A model generated the notes under the pieces. The model did no database searches, had not been told where the DNA came from, and saw only the letters and a list, made by a program, of their open reading frames with translations. Position numbers and translations under genes: made by a program. Positions 53,452 through 63,291 of a stretch of DNA of 64,000 nt are shown here, piece by piece (positions within the stretch are counted from its first letter, which is position 1; each line of letters begins with the position of its first letter). Source of the DNA: Caulobacter segnis (GTDB taxonomy: Bacteria > Pseudomonadota > Alphaproteobacteria > Caulobacterales > Caulobacteraceae); NCBI RefSeq assembly GCF_019931575.1, contig NZ_CP082923.1, forward strand, positions 1,240,001 through 1,304,000, in the 5' to 3' direction.

Positions 53452-54645
53452 TCAGGCCGCCGCCTTGGCGCGGCGGACGACGATCAGGCCCAGCCAGATG
53501 GCGGGGACCATCAGGGCCGCGCCGAACCAGTAGGGGCCGCCGCTGGCCAGGCCGAACAGCGGGCCGGCCAGCAGGGGGCCGCCGATTCGGGCCAGAGAGC
53601 CCGCGGCCATGTTCAGGCCCAGCATCTGGCCCTGGCGGTCGGGCGGGCTGGCGCGCGAGATCAGGGCCGCCACGCACGGGAAGACCAGCGACTGGCCGAA
53701 GGCCGTGCAGCCGACCGCGACCATCGCCAGGCTGGCGTGGGGCGCGAATGGGGTGAGCAGCAGGCTGATCGCGATGATCGACAGGCCCGTGGTCAGCACC
53801 TGGCCCTCGCCGAAGCGGCGGGCCAGGCGGCCGGTCAGCACGCCTTGGCCCAGCGAGGCGATGACGCCGATCACCGCGAAGCACAGGCCGACTTCGCGTG
53901 GGCCCCAGTCGAAGCGGGCGTTGGCCCACAGGCCGAAGATCGACTCCATGCCCGCGAAGGCGCCGGTCGAGACCAGGGTGACCAGCAGCACGCGCGACAG
54001 CACCGGGTGGGCGGCGGCCTGGCCGAGGGCCTCGCGCCGGCCTGGTTGCTTGACGCCCGGCGCCGAGGGGGCGCGGCTCTCGGCCACGAACAGCACGACG
54101 CCGGCCACGGCCAGGGCGGCCATGCCCGCGGCGACGAACAGGGGGATCTGGAAGCCCAGTTGGCCGGCGCTGGGATGGGCCAGCAGGCCGCCCAGCGACG
54201 GGCCGATCACGAAGCCGGCCCCGAACGCCGAGCCCAGGAGGCCCATGCGACCCGCGCGCTTCTCGGGCGGGGTGACGTCGGCCATGTAGCCCTGGATCGT
54301 CGAGATGTTGCCGCTGCCGAAGCCGCCGACCAGGCGCACGGCCATGGCGACCCAGATGTTCGGCGCGAAGGCCAGGGCCACATAGGCGATGGCGTTGGCC
54401 AGGATGGTGACCATCAGCACCGGCCGCCGGCCGATGCGGTCCGACAGTCGGCCCCAGAACGGCTCGCCGAAGAACTGGCCCAGGCTGTAGGCCGCGAACA
54501 TGGTCGTCACCTGCCACGGCGCGGCGTTCATCGCCTTGGCGTAGAAGGGCAGCAGCGGAATGACCACGCCAAAGCCCACAAGGTTGATGAAGACAACCAG
54601 GAGCAGGACGGCCAGGGCGCGAGCGCTGTGAGCGGGATCGGACAT
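53452..54645 (-). CDS. MFS transporter, TetA-like
   Basis: This 397-residue 12-helix MFS protein is of the TCR/TetA-like drug-efflux type. Loop 2-3 has GRLSDRIGRRPVL, and the first helix is VLLLVVFINLVGFGVVIPLL. The start was set at 54645 (MSDPAHSARALAVLLLVVFI); codons upstream are out of character for the family. The C-terminal half shows pseudo-symmetry with GVLTGRLARRFGEGQVL. It is likely an exporter of small hydrophobic molecules; the substrate is unknown. It precedes the S9 peptidase on the minus strand. Confidence 0.9.
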   Translation of the reverse strand: MSDPAHSARALAVLLLVVFINLVGFGVVIPLLPFYAKAMNAAPWQVTTMFAAYSLGQFFGEPFWGRLSDRIGRRPVLMVTILANAIAYVALAFAPNIWVAMAVRLVGGFGSGNISTIQGYMADVTPPEKRAGRMGLLGSAFGAGFVIGPSLGGLLAHPSAGQLGFQIPLFVAAGMAALAVAGVVLFVAESRAPSAPGVKQPGRREALGQAAAHPVLSRVLLVTLVSTGAFAGMESIFGLWANARFDWGPREVGLCFAVIGVIASLGQGVLTGRLARRFGEGQVLTTGLSIIAISLLLTPFAPHASLAMVAVGCTAFGQSLVFPCVAALISRASPPDRQGQMLGLNMAAGSLARIGGPLLAGPLFGLASGGPYWFGAALMVPAIWLGLIVVRRAKAAA

Positions 54646-54722
54646 CAGGGGGCGGGGTTTACGCCCGAACCTTCGGCTTGGCGACCCTGGGAGACCAAGG
54701 GCTCCCGCGAAGGCGCAAAACA

Positions 54723-54752
54723 AAACGCCCCGGCCGCGAGGCCGGGGCGTTT
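54723..54752 (-). terminator. infC terminator
   Basis: A 13-bp perfect stem (54723-54735 with 54740-54752) with a GCGA loop ends in TTT on both sides. It lies 23 nt after the infC stop and likely works for infC on the minus strand. Confidence 0.9.
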
Positions 54753-54775
54753 CGATGTCTACCCTGTGATCGAAC

Positions 54776-55309
54776 CTAGCGCGGGGCCAGGATCATGATC
54801 ATCTGCCGGCCTTCCATGCGCGGCTCGTATTCGACCTTGGCGACCTCGTCGAAGTCGGCCTTGACCTTGAGCAGCAGCTTCATGCCGAGCTCCGGGTGGG
54901 CCATTTCGCGACCGCGGAAGCGCAGGGTGACCTTCACCTTGTCGCCTTCCTCGAAGAAGCGAGTCATCGCCTTGGCCTTCACCTCGTAGTCGTGAATGTC
55001 GATGTTCGGGCGGAGCTTGATCTCCTTGAGCTCGACCACCTTCTGCCGCTTGCGCGCCTCGTTCTTCTTCTTCTGCTCCTGGAACTTGAACTTGCCGTAG
55101 TCCAGGATCTTGCAGACGGGAGGATTGGCGTTCGGAACGATTTCCACCAGGTCCAGGCCGGCTTCCTCTGCCGCTTCCAGAGCGGCGGACGTCGGCATTT
55201 CGCCTTGCTTCTCGCCATTCTGGTCGATCAGCAGGACGCGGGGGACGCGGATGTCTTCGTTGATACGCGGTCCGTCTTTAACGGGCGGCGTTTGCATAGG
55301 ACGGCGAAT
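54776..55309 (-). CDS. infC: Translation initiation factor IF-3
   Basis: IF-3 (177 aa from the ATT start; 173 from the ATG) prevents premature subunit joining and checks the start codon. It has an N-terminal domain ([20 protein letters not shown]), a lysine-rich linker ([15 protein letters not shown]) and a C-terminal domain ([20 protein letters not shown]). I place the start at ATT (55309) because GGAG lies 7 nt upstream of it, while the ATG at 55297 has its GGAG 19 nt away. IF-3 is known to use AUU in E. coli for autocontrol. It is separated from rpmI by two genes. Confidence 0.95.
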   Translation of the reverse strand: MRRPMQTPPVKDGPRINEDIRVPRVLLIDQNGEKQGEMPTSAALEAAEEAGLDLVEIVPNANPPVCKILDYGKFKFQEQKKKNEARKRQKVVELKEIKLRPNIDIHDYEVKAKAMTRFFEEGDKVKVTLRFRGREMAHPELGMKLLLKVKADFDEVAKVEYEPRMEGRQMIMILAPR

Positions 55310-55555
55310 AGGGCGGCTCCGGAGCAGTTGATAAGGATACAGCTGAACGCATGCGCGCCGCGCTGGGCGCGCCGCGAGAAACTGATATATGACCCGCCGG
55401 CCGCCGCGTATCAAGCGAAGGCGGCCAAAGAGACGCCGGCCGGGTCCAGTTTTTTTGACCAGAGCCGACCCCCGGAGGGGCTTTGGCGTTCAAAGGGGCG
55501 GAAACGGCGGGCGGGGGAAGAGTTTTCCCGGATCAAGACCCCTGCCTCGACCGTC

Positions 55556-56158
55556 ATGACTCAGCATCGCCACACCGCCCTGGAGGACATCCACGCCCTC
55601 CTGATCGGCTCCAGTTTCATCGCCGTGGGCCTGACTCTGCTCAAGGCCGCCGGTCTGGTCACCGGCGGGGTGGCCGGGGTGGCGCTGATCATCTCGTATC
55701 TGAGCGGCGGCTGGCCGGTCGGCGTGGTGTTCTTCGTCCTGAACCTGCCGTTCTACGTTCTGGCCCAGCGGACCCTGGGCTGGACCTTCACCTTCAAGAC
55801 CCTGGCCACCAACCTGCTGCTGGCGGGCCTGGCCTGGGGCATGCCCTACTGGCTGAAGGTCAGCCACGTCGACCCGATCTTCTCGGCGGTGTTCGGCGGC
55901 ACCATCATCGGCATGGGCATCCTGGCCCTGGCGCGGCACCGCTCCAGCGTCGGCGGCGTCGGAGTGCTGGCGCTCTATCTGCAGGAACGGCGCGGGATCA
56001 GCGCCGGCAAGGTGCAGATGGCGGCCGATTGCCTGGTCGTGGCCGCGGCCTTCTTCACGATTCCCTTCGACAAGCTCCTGTTGTCGATCGCCAGCGCCGT
56101 GGCCCTGAGCGCGGTGATCATCGCCAATCACAAGCCCGGACGGTACGCCGGATACTAG
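55556..56158 (+). CDS. YitT family membrane protein
   Basis: This 200-residue protein has five or six hydrophobic segments (LLIGSSFIAVGLTLLKAAGL, GWPVGVVFFVLNLPFYVLA, LLLSIASAVALSAVIIANHK and others) with the GGVAGVALIISYLSGG motif of the YitT/DUF161 family, of uncertain function. ATG 55556 was chosen. It converges with the GT9 gene, and the stop codons share CTAG at 56155-56158. No partner gene suggests a role. Confidence 0.85.
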   Translation: MTQHRHTALEDIHALLIGSSFIAVGLTLLKAAGLVTGGVAGVALIISYLSGGWPVGVVFFVLNLPFYVLAQRTLGWTFTFKTLATNLLLAGLAWGMPYWLKVSHVDPIFSAVFGGTIIGMGILALARHRSSVGGVGVLALYLQERRGISAGKVQMAADCLVVAAAFFTIPFDKLLLSIASAVALSAVIIANHKPGRYAGY

Positions 56159-57123
56159 CGCGCCAGCAGGGCGATGGCCGCGCTGGCGACGGTGCTGACG
56201 GGCAGGGCCTGCAGGTCCGGCGAGCGGATCACGGCCACATGGCCACGCGGGGCGCAGAGGTCGGGGTCCGAGGCGTCGGAGAACAGGGCGATGGTTGGCG
56301 CGCCGGCGGCGGCCAGCAGGTGCGTCGGGCCGGTGTCGTTGCCGACAGCCAGGGCGGCCTTGGCGCCCAGCATGGCCAGTTGGGCGAAGTCGGTGCGGCC
56401 GGTCAGGTCGCGCGCGCCGCCGGTGGCCTTCTGGATATGGCGCGCCATGGCGCTTTCCTGGGGGCCGCCGATGATGACGATGTCCAGGCCGCGCGCCTTC
56501 AGGTGCGAGGCCAGCTGGGCGTAGTATTCGACGGGCCAGCGCTTCTCGGGCCGGTGGGCCGAGCCGCCCGGAACCAGCAGGACATAGGGCTTGGGCGCGG
56601 GGGCGGCGGTGGCGCGTGACTCCTTGTGCTTGCGCAGAATCCACGACAGATCCGGCGGCGGCGCGCCGCCCGGCTCGGTCGGGGCGTCGGGCCACACGCC
56701 GGCGGCCCGCAACTGGTCGGCCTGGCGTTCCAGGGTGTGCATGCGCAGGCGGGCCTTGCCCTTCTGCGGCAGCGAGCAGCCGAAGGCGATGCCGCTCCAC
56801 TGCGGCGGGAACGGGCGCAGCAGCTGGAAGTACCAGTTGGTCCGGCTGTTGGTCTGCAGGTCGTAGACCCGGTCGTAGCGCGCCTTGCGGATGCGGCCGA
56901 TCATGGCCAGCGTCTCGCCCAGGTCGCCGGGGCGGCCGTCGGTCTCGATGTGATTGAAATAGGGGCTGAGCTTGGCCAGCGCCTCGAAGGGCGGCGTGGT
57001 CAGCAGGGTGATCTTGGCCTTGGGGTGCGCCTCGCGGATCTTCTTCATCGCGGCCAGCGCCAGGACGAAGTCGCCCAGGGCGCCCAGCTTGATCACCAGG
57101 ACCTTCTTGATCTCCCTGCTCAC
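56155..57123 (-). CDS. Glycosyltransferase family 9 (heptosyltransferase-like)
   Basis: This 322-residue GT9 protein starts with GTG and continues MSREIKKVLVIKLGALGDFV, the usual ADP-heptose transferase opening. A second half has VLLVPGGSAHRPEKRWPVEY, VGNDTGPTHLLAA and the GT-B fold. It probably adds heptose or a related sugar to the LPS core. The GTG overlaps the stop of the GT4 gene upstream (GTGA), so the two are coupled. Its stop overlaps the YitT stop. Confidence 0.88.
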   Translation of the reverse strand: MSREIKKVLVIKLGALGDFVLALAAMKKIREAHPKAKITLLTTPPFEALAKLSPYFNHIETDGRPGDLGETLAMIGRIRKARYDRVYDLQTNSRTNWYFQLLRPFPPQWSGIAFGCSLPQKGKARLRMHTLERQADQLRAAGVWPDAPTEPGGAPPPDLSWILRKHKESRATAAPAPKPYVLLVPGGSAHRPEKRWPVEYYAQLASHLKARGLDIVIIGGPQESAMARHIQKATGGARDLTGRTDFAQLAMLGAKAALAVGNDTGPTHLLAAAGAPTIALFSDASDPDLCAPRGHVAVIRSPDLQALPVSTVASAAIALLAR

Positions 57124-58292
57124 GACGAACGCTCCAAGCCCAATACGCGTGCATAGACCTTGAGGGTCGCTTCGCACATGGCGTCCACCGAATATAACCG
57201 CCGAGCCCGCGTTCGCGCCGCCAGGCCCATGGCCTGACGACCCGCCGCGCCGGTCTCGCAGGCCAGCAGCAGGGCGTCGGCCCAGGCTTGCGGGTCGCCC
57301 GGCTTGACCAGCCAGCCGGTCTCGCCGGGGACGACGGTCTCGCGGGTGGCCCCATGGTCCGAAGCCAGGACCGGGCGGCCCATCACCTGCGGCTCGACCG
57401 CCGTGCGGCCGAAGGCCTCCGGCTCCACCGAGGGCGCGATGGCCAGGTCCGCCAGCAGGTAGGCGGCCGGCATGTCGTCGCAATGTCCCACCAGCCTGAC
57501 CGCGTCCTCCAGCCCGGCGGCGGCGATGGCGGCCTCCAGTTCGGCGCGATAGCCCTTGCGGCCCTGGTCGTCGCCGGCCAGCAGCAGCAGGATCCGGTTC
57601 TCGCCGCGATCCTTGAGCAGCTTCATGGCCTCGATCAGCAGTCCTTGGCCCTTCCAGCGGGTCAGGCGGCCGGCCAGCAGCACCTTCAGCCGGCGCTCGC
57701 CCTCCGCGACGCCCCAGGCCTGGCGCAGCTTCTCGACGCGATCGCAGCCGACGACGCCGGGCTCGAAGCGCGACAGGTCGACGCCGCGCGGGATGGCCAC
57801 GACCTTCTCGGGCGCGATGCCATGCTCCTTGATCACGTGCTGGCGTGTGAACTCGGAGTTGGCGATCACCAGGTCGCCCTTGGTCATGACCGCGTTGTAC
57901 CAGCGTTTCAGCTCGGACTTGGCGTTATAGACGCCGTGATACGTCGCCACGAACGGCGTCTTGGTGGCGTGGGCGGCCCAGAGGGCGCTGAACGCCGGCG
58001 CGCGCGAGCGGGCGTGGACCACCGAAACCTTCTCTCGCCGGATCAGGTCGACCAGTCGCGCGGCGTTGCCCAGCATGACCAGCGGGTTCTTGGACTGGGC
58101 CGGCATCTGGGCCAGGCGGCCGCCGTCGGCCTCCAGGCGCGCGGCCATCCGGCCCCCCTTGGTCGCGACCAGGGCCTTGCCGCCTTGCGCCACCACCGCA
58201 TGGGCGACATCAATCGTCGTCTGCTCCGCGCCGCCAGTTTCCAGCTCCGGCGTGACTTGCAGCAGGGTGAAATCGGCGGGTAGGTCGGGCAC
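57120..58292 (-). CDS. Glycosyltransferase family 4
   Basis: This 390-residue GT4 protein has an acceptor-side ELETGGAEQTTIDVAHAV motif (from about residue 16), VVAIPRGVDLSRFEPG and a donor-side EAFGRTAVEPQVMGRPVLAS segment with the E(x)7E pattern. It probably transfers a hexose in LPS core or capsule assembly. It is co-transcribed with the GT9 gene. It is divergent from the alpha/beta hydrolase with a 55-nt gap. Confidence 0.9.
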   Translation of the reverse strand: MPDLPADFTLLQVTPELETGGAEQTTIDVAHAVVAQGGKALVATKGGRMAARLEADGGRLAQMPAQSKNPLVMLGNAARLVDLIRREKVSVVHARSRAPAFSALWAAHATKTPFVATYHGVYNAKSELKRWYNAVMTKGDLVIANSEFTRQHVIKEHGIAPEKVVAIPRGVDLSRFEPGVVGCDRVEKLRQAWGVAEGERRLKVLLAGRLTRWKGQGLLIEAMKLLKDRGENRILLLLAGDDQGRKGYRAELEAAIAAAGLEDAVRLVGHCDDMPAAYLLADLAIAPSVEPEAFGRTAVEPQVMGRPVLASDHGATRETVVPGETGWLVKPGDPQAWADALLLACETGAAGRQAMGLAARTRARRLYSVDAMCEATLKVYARVLGLERSS

Positions 58293-58347
58293 GCGACTCT
58301 CGCGAAAACAACGCGGCTTTAGTTAGCGAAAGGATCGAGGCGACGCC

Positions 58348-59220
58348 ATGACCGAATCCCGGGGCGCGCTCGCGCGCGAAGACGGCTCGAAGCTCAGCTA
58401 TCGGCGCGTGGACGGCGAGGGGCCGACCGTCGTCTGGCTGGGCGGCTTCCACTCCGACATGACCGGGACCAAGGCCGAGGTGCTGGCCGAACAGGCCAGG
58501 GCGACCGGCGGCTCGTATGTTCGCTTCGACTATTTCGGGCACGGCGAATCCGAGGGCGCGTTCAAGGACGGCACGATCAGCCGCTGGCGCGAGGACGCCC
58601 TGGCGGTGATCGACGAACTGACCGAAGGGCCGCTGGTGCTGGTCGGCTCGTCCATGGGCGGATGGCTGTCGTGCCTGGCGGCGATCGCCCGGCCCGATCG
58701 GGTCAAGGCCATGGTGTTGATCGCCCCCGCCCCGGACTTCACCGAGAAGCTGATGGAGCCCGAGCTTTCGGACGCGGCCAAGGCGGCCATCGCCAGCGAC
58801 GGTTTCTGGATCCGGCCGTCGGACTACGACGACGGCGGCTATCCGATCACCCGCGCGCTGCTGGAGGACGGGGCGCGGTGGTCAATCCTGCCGGGACCCG
58901 TGCCAATCGACGTCCCGGTGCGCGTGCTGCAGGGCGGAGCCGACCCGGACGTGCCGTGGACCCACGCCCTGGAACTGGCCAACGCCCTGAAGTCCGACAA
59001 TGTGGTCTTCACCCTGATCAAGGACGGCGACCATCGCCTGTCGCGCCCGCAGGACCTGGAGCGTCTGGTCGCGGCCGTCTCCGAGGCCAAGGGCCTGGCC
59101 GAGCCGGAGGAGGGCGATCTGGTCTCCCGCCGCCTGGCGCGGGCGGCGCGGCTGCGCAACGCGGCCGGCCTGGATGCGGTGGGGATCACGCCGCGCGCGC
59201 CGGCGATCGACGACGAGTAG
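58348..59220 (+). CDS. Alpha/beta hydrolase
   Basis: This 290-residue serine hydrolase has the nucleophile S102 in GSSMG (100-104), DYFGHGES near residue 61 and an acid/histidine region (QGGADPDVPWTHAL, then DGDHRLSR). The Cap-like segment is small, as in the simple esterase/lipase fold. The last ~35 residues (LAEPEEGDLVSRRLARAARL on) are a charged tail not needed for the fold. The substrate is unknown. It converges on the SDR gene with a 4-nt gap. Confidence 0.88.
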   Translation: MTESRGALAREDGSKLSYRRVDGEGPTVVWLGGFHSDMTGTKAEVLAEQARATGGSYVRFDYFGHGESEGAFKDGTISRWREDALAVIDELTEGPLVLVGSSMGGWLSCLAAIARPDRVKAMVLIAPAPDFTEKLMEPELSDAAKAAIASDGFWIRPSDYDDGGYPITRALLEDGARWSILPGPVPIDVPVRVLQGGADPDVPWTHALELANALKSDNVVFTLIKDGDHRLSRPQDLERLVAAVSEAKGLAEPEEGDLVSRRLARAARLRNAAGLDAVGITPRAPAIDDE

Positions 59221-59224
59221 GCCT

Positions 59225-60085
59225 CTAACCGCCCGCCTTCAGGATCCCCGCCAGGCCTTCGCGATAGGTCGGATAGGCCGGCCGCCAGCCTAGCTCGGCC
59301 TTCGCCCGTGCGTTCGAGACCCGTTTGTTCTCGGCGTAGAAGCGGCGGGTCGCCGGGGACATGCCCAGTTCGTTGAACGGCAGGTCCGGCGGGACGGGGA
59401 CGCCCAGCAGATGGGCGGCGTGTTCCATGACGTCCTGCGGCGGGGCCGGTTCGTCGTCCACCAGGTTGTAGATCCCGCCCGCGCGGGGACGATCCAGCGA
59501 GGCGAGCAGGCCCGAGACGATGTCGTCGACATGGATGCGGCTGAATACCTGACCGGCCTTGACGATCCGGCGGCCCTCGCCGGCGCGCAGGCGGTCCAGG
59601 GCGCTGCGTCCGGGGCCGTAGATGCCGGGCAGGCGGAAAGTGGCCACGGTCAGGCCCATGCCGCGCCCGACCTGTCGCCAGTCGCGCTCGGCCCCGACCC
59701 GCCGTGCGCCCTCGACCGACTGGGCCTTGAGCGGGCTGGTCTCGAACACCCAGCGTCCCTCGAAGTCGCCATAGACCCCCGTGGTCGACAGATAGCCGAT
59801 CCAGTCGGGGAAGGCCTGGGCCTGAGCGAGGGCGGGAATGATCGCCTCCAGGGCGGGGCAACCGTCGGGGCCAGGCGGCGAGGTCACGAGGATCGCGTTC
59901 ACGCCGGCCAGGGCCGCGGCCATGGCGTCGCGGTCGGCCGGATCGGCCGAGGCGATTCCCCGGGCGCGTAGCGCGTCGGCCTGGGCGGCGTCGCGCGCCG
60001 AGGCGGCGATCTCCCAGCCGCGCGCCCGCAAGGCGCTGGCGAAAGCCTCGCCGACATAGCCCAGACCGAACACGAAAAGACGCAA
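59225..60085 (-). CDS. NAD(P)-dependent SDR/epimerase-like protein
   Basis: This 286-residue extended SDR protein has a nucleotide-binding FGLGYVG at 6-12, YLSTTGVYGDFEG at the active-site strand and the GIYNLVDDEPAPPQDV segment common in NAD-dependent epimerases. The canonical YxxxK is not obvious, so the catalytic activity may differ (YeeZ-like proteins). It lies downstream of a 170-nt gap that separates it from the tRNA genes. The substrate is unknown. Confidence 0.85.
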   Translation of the reverse strand: MRLFVFGLGYVGEAFASALRARGWEIAASARDAAQADALRARGIASADPADRDAMAAALAGVNAILVTSPPGPDGCPALEAIIPALAQAQAFPDWIGYLSTTGVYGDFEGRWVFETSPLKAQSVEGARRVGAERDWRQVGRGMGLTVATFRLPGIYGPGRSALDRLRAGEGRRIVKAGQVFSRIHVDDIVSGLLASLDRPRAGGIYNLVDDEPAPPQDVMEHAAHLLGVPVPPDLPFNELGMSPATRRFYAENKRVSNARAKAELGWRPAYPTYREGLAGILKAGG

Positions 60086-60255
60086 CGCTCGAACTCCGCC
60101 CCCAGAAACCCGGACCCAAAACCCGGCTGAAACCCGTGTGGATCAAGCCTCGGAAAAAACCCGGTCCGCAACCCCTCAAAGGGCGCTTGCAAAGCGCTGA
60201 GCGCTCTGCCATAAGCCGCCTCCTCGTCGCGGGGGCTTCTTTGAGCCTCGCCGAT

Positions 60256-60330
<75 letters not shown>

Positions 60331-60379
60331 TTCTCCCGGCTTTCGGGAAGTCTGGATGAGACCATATCTCGCGAATAGC

Positions 60380-60454
<75 letters not shown>

Positions 60455-60564
60455 TTCTCGGTTTCTTCCGAATATTGGACACATCCGACCGGTCGGCCCA
60501 GCAGGGCCGATGACCGGCGATTCGCGTGTCGCCGCGCGTGGCCCGGCGCCCTAAGCTGCGCCGC

Positions 60565-62352
60565 ATGACTCGCGATCCCATCTGGCAGGTCTGCCTCGCT
60601 GGCGTCTGCGTCGCCGCGCTGGCGGCCCCGGCCGCCTGGGCTGGCCCCGCCTCCGTCAACCTGACCAAGCTGGTCATCCGCTACGAGGCCCTGGGCGACC
60701 CCGGCGAGGATCCCGATTCCGGCGGCTCGGCCGACGCCCGCTGGAAGCTTCCCGACGTCTCGCCGGCCGCCGACGCCGACCGCGCCGCCAAGCTGAAGCA
60801 GATCCGGGGCGAGCTGAAGGCCATGGGCGACAAGGGCCTGGCCGACGACGAGCGCCTGACCCGCGACCTGCTGCTGTTCAGCCTGCGCGACCGGATCGAG
60901 GCGGCGAGCTTCGACGAGGCCCGCATGCCGTTCAGCAGCGACGGCGGCTTCGACGTGATGATGCTGTACCGGGCCAGCGGGACGACCCTGCGCGACGAGG
61001 GCGAGGCGCGGCGCTGGATCGCCCTGCTGAACGCCATGCCCGACTGGTACGCGGCCAATATCGCCAACGCCCGTCGCGGCGTCGCCAGCGGCTTCGTCCA
61101 GGCCGTCCCCACCGCCCAGGCGGTGCTGGAGCGGGCCCAGCGCGCCGTCGCCACGCCGCTGGCCGAAGACCCGCTGCTGGCCCCGCTGCGGGCGCTGCCC
61201 GACGGCGTCCCCGCCGCCACGCGCGCGGCCCTGGTCGCCGAGGGCGAGAAGGCGGTGACCGACAAGGTCGCCCCGGCTCGCGCCGGCTTCGTCAGGTTCA
61301 TGAGCGAGGAATACGTCCCGCACGCGGCCAAAAGCCTGGCGGCTTCCGACCTGCCGGACGGCAAGCGCTACTACGCCTTCCTGGCTCGCCGGCACACGAC
61401 GACCGACCTGACGCCGGACCAGATCCACCATATCGGCCAGACCGAGGTGGCCCGCATCCGCGCCCGCATGCAGGAGACCATGAAGGCCGCCGGCTTCCAG
61501 GGCGACCTGCCGGCCTTCATTGCCATGCTGCGCAAGAATCCGCGCTTCTACGCGACCAGCCGCCAGCAGCTCCTGGAGAAGTCCAGTGAGATCGCCAAGC
61601 GCGCGGACGACCAGCTGCCGGCCCACTTCGGCGTCCTGCCGCGCCTGACCTATGGCGTGCGACCGGTGCCGGCCAGCATCGAGAAGGGCTATACGACCGG
61701 CCGCTATTTCGGCGGCGATCCCAAGGTCGGCCGAGCCGGCGGGCTGATGATCAACACCTCGGAGCTGGACCAGCGGCCGCTCTACGAGCTGCCCGCCCTG
61801 GTGCTGCACGAAGGTGCGCCGGGCCATCACATCCAGACCTCGCTGGCCCAGGAACAGGTCGGCGTCCCCGAGTTCCGCCGCAACCTCTACTTCACCGCCT
61901 ATGGCGAGGGCTGGGGCCTCTATTCGGAGTGGCTGGGCGAGGAGATGGGGATCTACCGTGATCCCTACGAGCTGTTCGGCCGGCTGTCCTACGAGATGTG
62001 GCGAGCCTGCCGCCTGGTGGCCGACACCGGCATGCACTGGAAGGGCTGGAGCCTGGATGAAGCCCGCGCGTGCTTCACCGACAACACCGCCCTGTCGCCG
62101 GTGAACATCGAGGTCGAGCTGAAGCGCTACGTCTCCTGGCCCGGCCAGGCCCTGGCCTACAAGGTCGGCGAGCTGAAGCTGCTGGAGCTGCGCCAGCGCG
62201 CCGAGAGGAAGCTGGGCGACCGTTTCGACGAGCGCGGCTTCCACGACGCGGTGCTGCTGCACGGCTCGCTGCCGCTGTCGGTGCTGGAAATCCGCATCGA
62301 CGCCTGGATCGACGATCAGGCCAAGACTGGGCAGAACAAGAAGAAGGGCTGA
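60565..62352 (+). CDS. DUF885 family exported protein
   Basis: This 595-residue protein has a signal peptide (MTRDPIWQVCLAGVCVAALA, cleavage near AWA) and a large DUF885 domain (PF05960). The HEGAPGHH motif at 415-422 and nearby E/H residues (EGWGLYSEWLGEEMG) form a zinc-peptidase-like site, so a metallopeptidase role in the periplasm is likely. Most of the protein is helical. The ATG at 60565 was chosen because upstream sequence lacks family features. It is followed by kdgK after 1 nt. Confidence 0.9.
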   Translation: MTRDPIWQVCLAGVCVAALAAPAAWAGPASVNLTKLVIRYEALGDPGEDPDSGGSADARWKLPDVSPAADADRAAKLKQIRGELKAMGDKGLADDERLTRDLLLFSLRDRIEAASFDEARMPFSSDGGFDVMMLYRASGTTLRDEGEARRWIALLNAMPDWYAANIANARRGVASGFVQAVPTAQAVLERAQRAVATPLAEDPLLAPLRALPDGVPAATRAALVAEGEKAVTDKVAPARAGFVRFMSEEYVPHAAKSLAASDLPDGKRYYAFLARRHTTTDLTPDQIHHIGQTEVARIRARMQETMKAAGFQGDLPAFIAMLRKNPRFYATSRQQLLEKSSEIAKRADDQLPAHFGVLPRLTYGVRPVPASIEKGYTTGRYFGGDPKVGRAGGLMINTSELDQRPLYELPALVLHEGAPGHHIQTSLAQEQVGVPEFRRNLYFTAYGEGWGLYSEWLGEEMGIYRDPYELFGRLSYEMWRACRLVADTGMHWKGWSLDEARACFTDNTALSPVNIEVELKRYVSWPGQALAYKVGELKLLELRQRAERKLGDRFDERGFHDAVLLHGSLPLSVLEIRIDAWIDDQAKTGQNKKKG

Positions 62353-62353
62353 C

Positions 62354-63277
62354 ATGGCCAAGATCACCGTCCTCGGCGAATGCATGGTCGAGCTGTCGCC
62401 GGAAGCGAGTGACGGCGGCGCGCCGCTGTACCGGATGGGCTATGCCGGCGACACGTTCAACACGGCGATCTACATGGCGCGCCTGGGCGATGAGGTCGCC
62501 TATTGCACCGCGCTGGGGCAGGGGGACCCCTTCAGCGAGGGCGTGCTGGCGACCATGCGCCGCGAGACCATGGACACCCGCCTGGTCCGCCAGGTCGAGA
62601 ACCGTCTGCCGGGTCTCTACGCCATCGTCCTGGACGAGCATGGCGAGCGGAAATTCCACTACTGGCGCGAACGGGCCCCGATCCGCGACCTGTTCTCGGC
62701 CCACACCGCCGACCAGCTGATCGAGGCGGCCAAGGCCAGCGACCTCGTCTACCTGTCGGGCGTCACCCTGGCGGTGATCGGCGACATCGGTCGCGCCCGC
62801 CTGAAGGACATTCTCGCCTATGTCCACTCGCTGGGGATCGCCGTGGCCCTGGACTTCAACTATCGCCCGGCCCTGTGGCCCAACCCCGAGGCCGCCCGCG
62901 CCGCCCTGGACGGCGTCGTTCCCGCGTGCCGTTACGTCTCGCTGAGCAGCGAGGACAGTCGGCCCCTCTACGGCCGCGAGGCCGAGGACCTGGCCGGCGA
63001 GTGGGCTGCGGCGGGCGCCGAGGTCGTGGCCCGGGACGAGAGCCACGCCGTCAACGTCCATCGCCCGGACGGCCGCGTCGCCACGCCGGCGCCTTCGCGG
63101 GTCAAGGCCGTCGACACCACGGGAGCGGGCGACAGCTTCAACGCCGCCTACCTGTCGTCGCGCCTGGCGGGGATACCCATTCCGGAGGCGATCCAGCGTG
63201 CTCACGCCCTGGCCGCGCTTGTGGTTTCCCATCGCGGCGCCATCCTGCCGCATGGTGTCGCCCTCGAAGGCGTCTAG
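62354..63277 (+). CDS. kdgK: 2-Keto-3-deoxygluconate kinase (PfkB family)
   Basis: KdgK (307 aa) phosphorylates 2-keto-3-deoxygluconate to KDPG in pectin, alginate or uronate breakdown, feeding the Entner-Doudoroff pathway. Substrate-side motif YAGDTFNTAIYMARLG near 28-43 and catalytic GAGDSFN at 257-263 (D260) identify it as PfkB type. The 1-nt gap from the DUF885 gene implies a shared transcript. It is the only sugar catabolic gene visible in the window, so substrate uptake must be elsewhere or by the TonB receptors. Confidence 0.92.
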   Translation: MAKITVLGECMVELSPEASDGGAPLYRMGYAGDTFNTAIYMARLGDEVAYCTALGQGDPFSEGVLATMRRETMDTRLVRQVENRLPGLYAIVLDEHGERKFHYWRERAPIRDLFSAHTADQLIEAAKASDLVYLSGVTLAVIGDIGRARLKDILAYVHSLGIAVALDFNYRPALWPNPEAARAALDGVVPACRYVSLSSEDSRPLYGREAEDLAGEWAAAGAEVVARDESHAVNVHRPDGRVATPAPSRVKAVDTTGAGDSFNAAYLSSRLAGIPIPEAIQRAHALAALVVSHRGAILPHGVALEGV

Positions 63278-63291
63278 CCCTTCAAAGTCTC

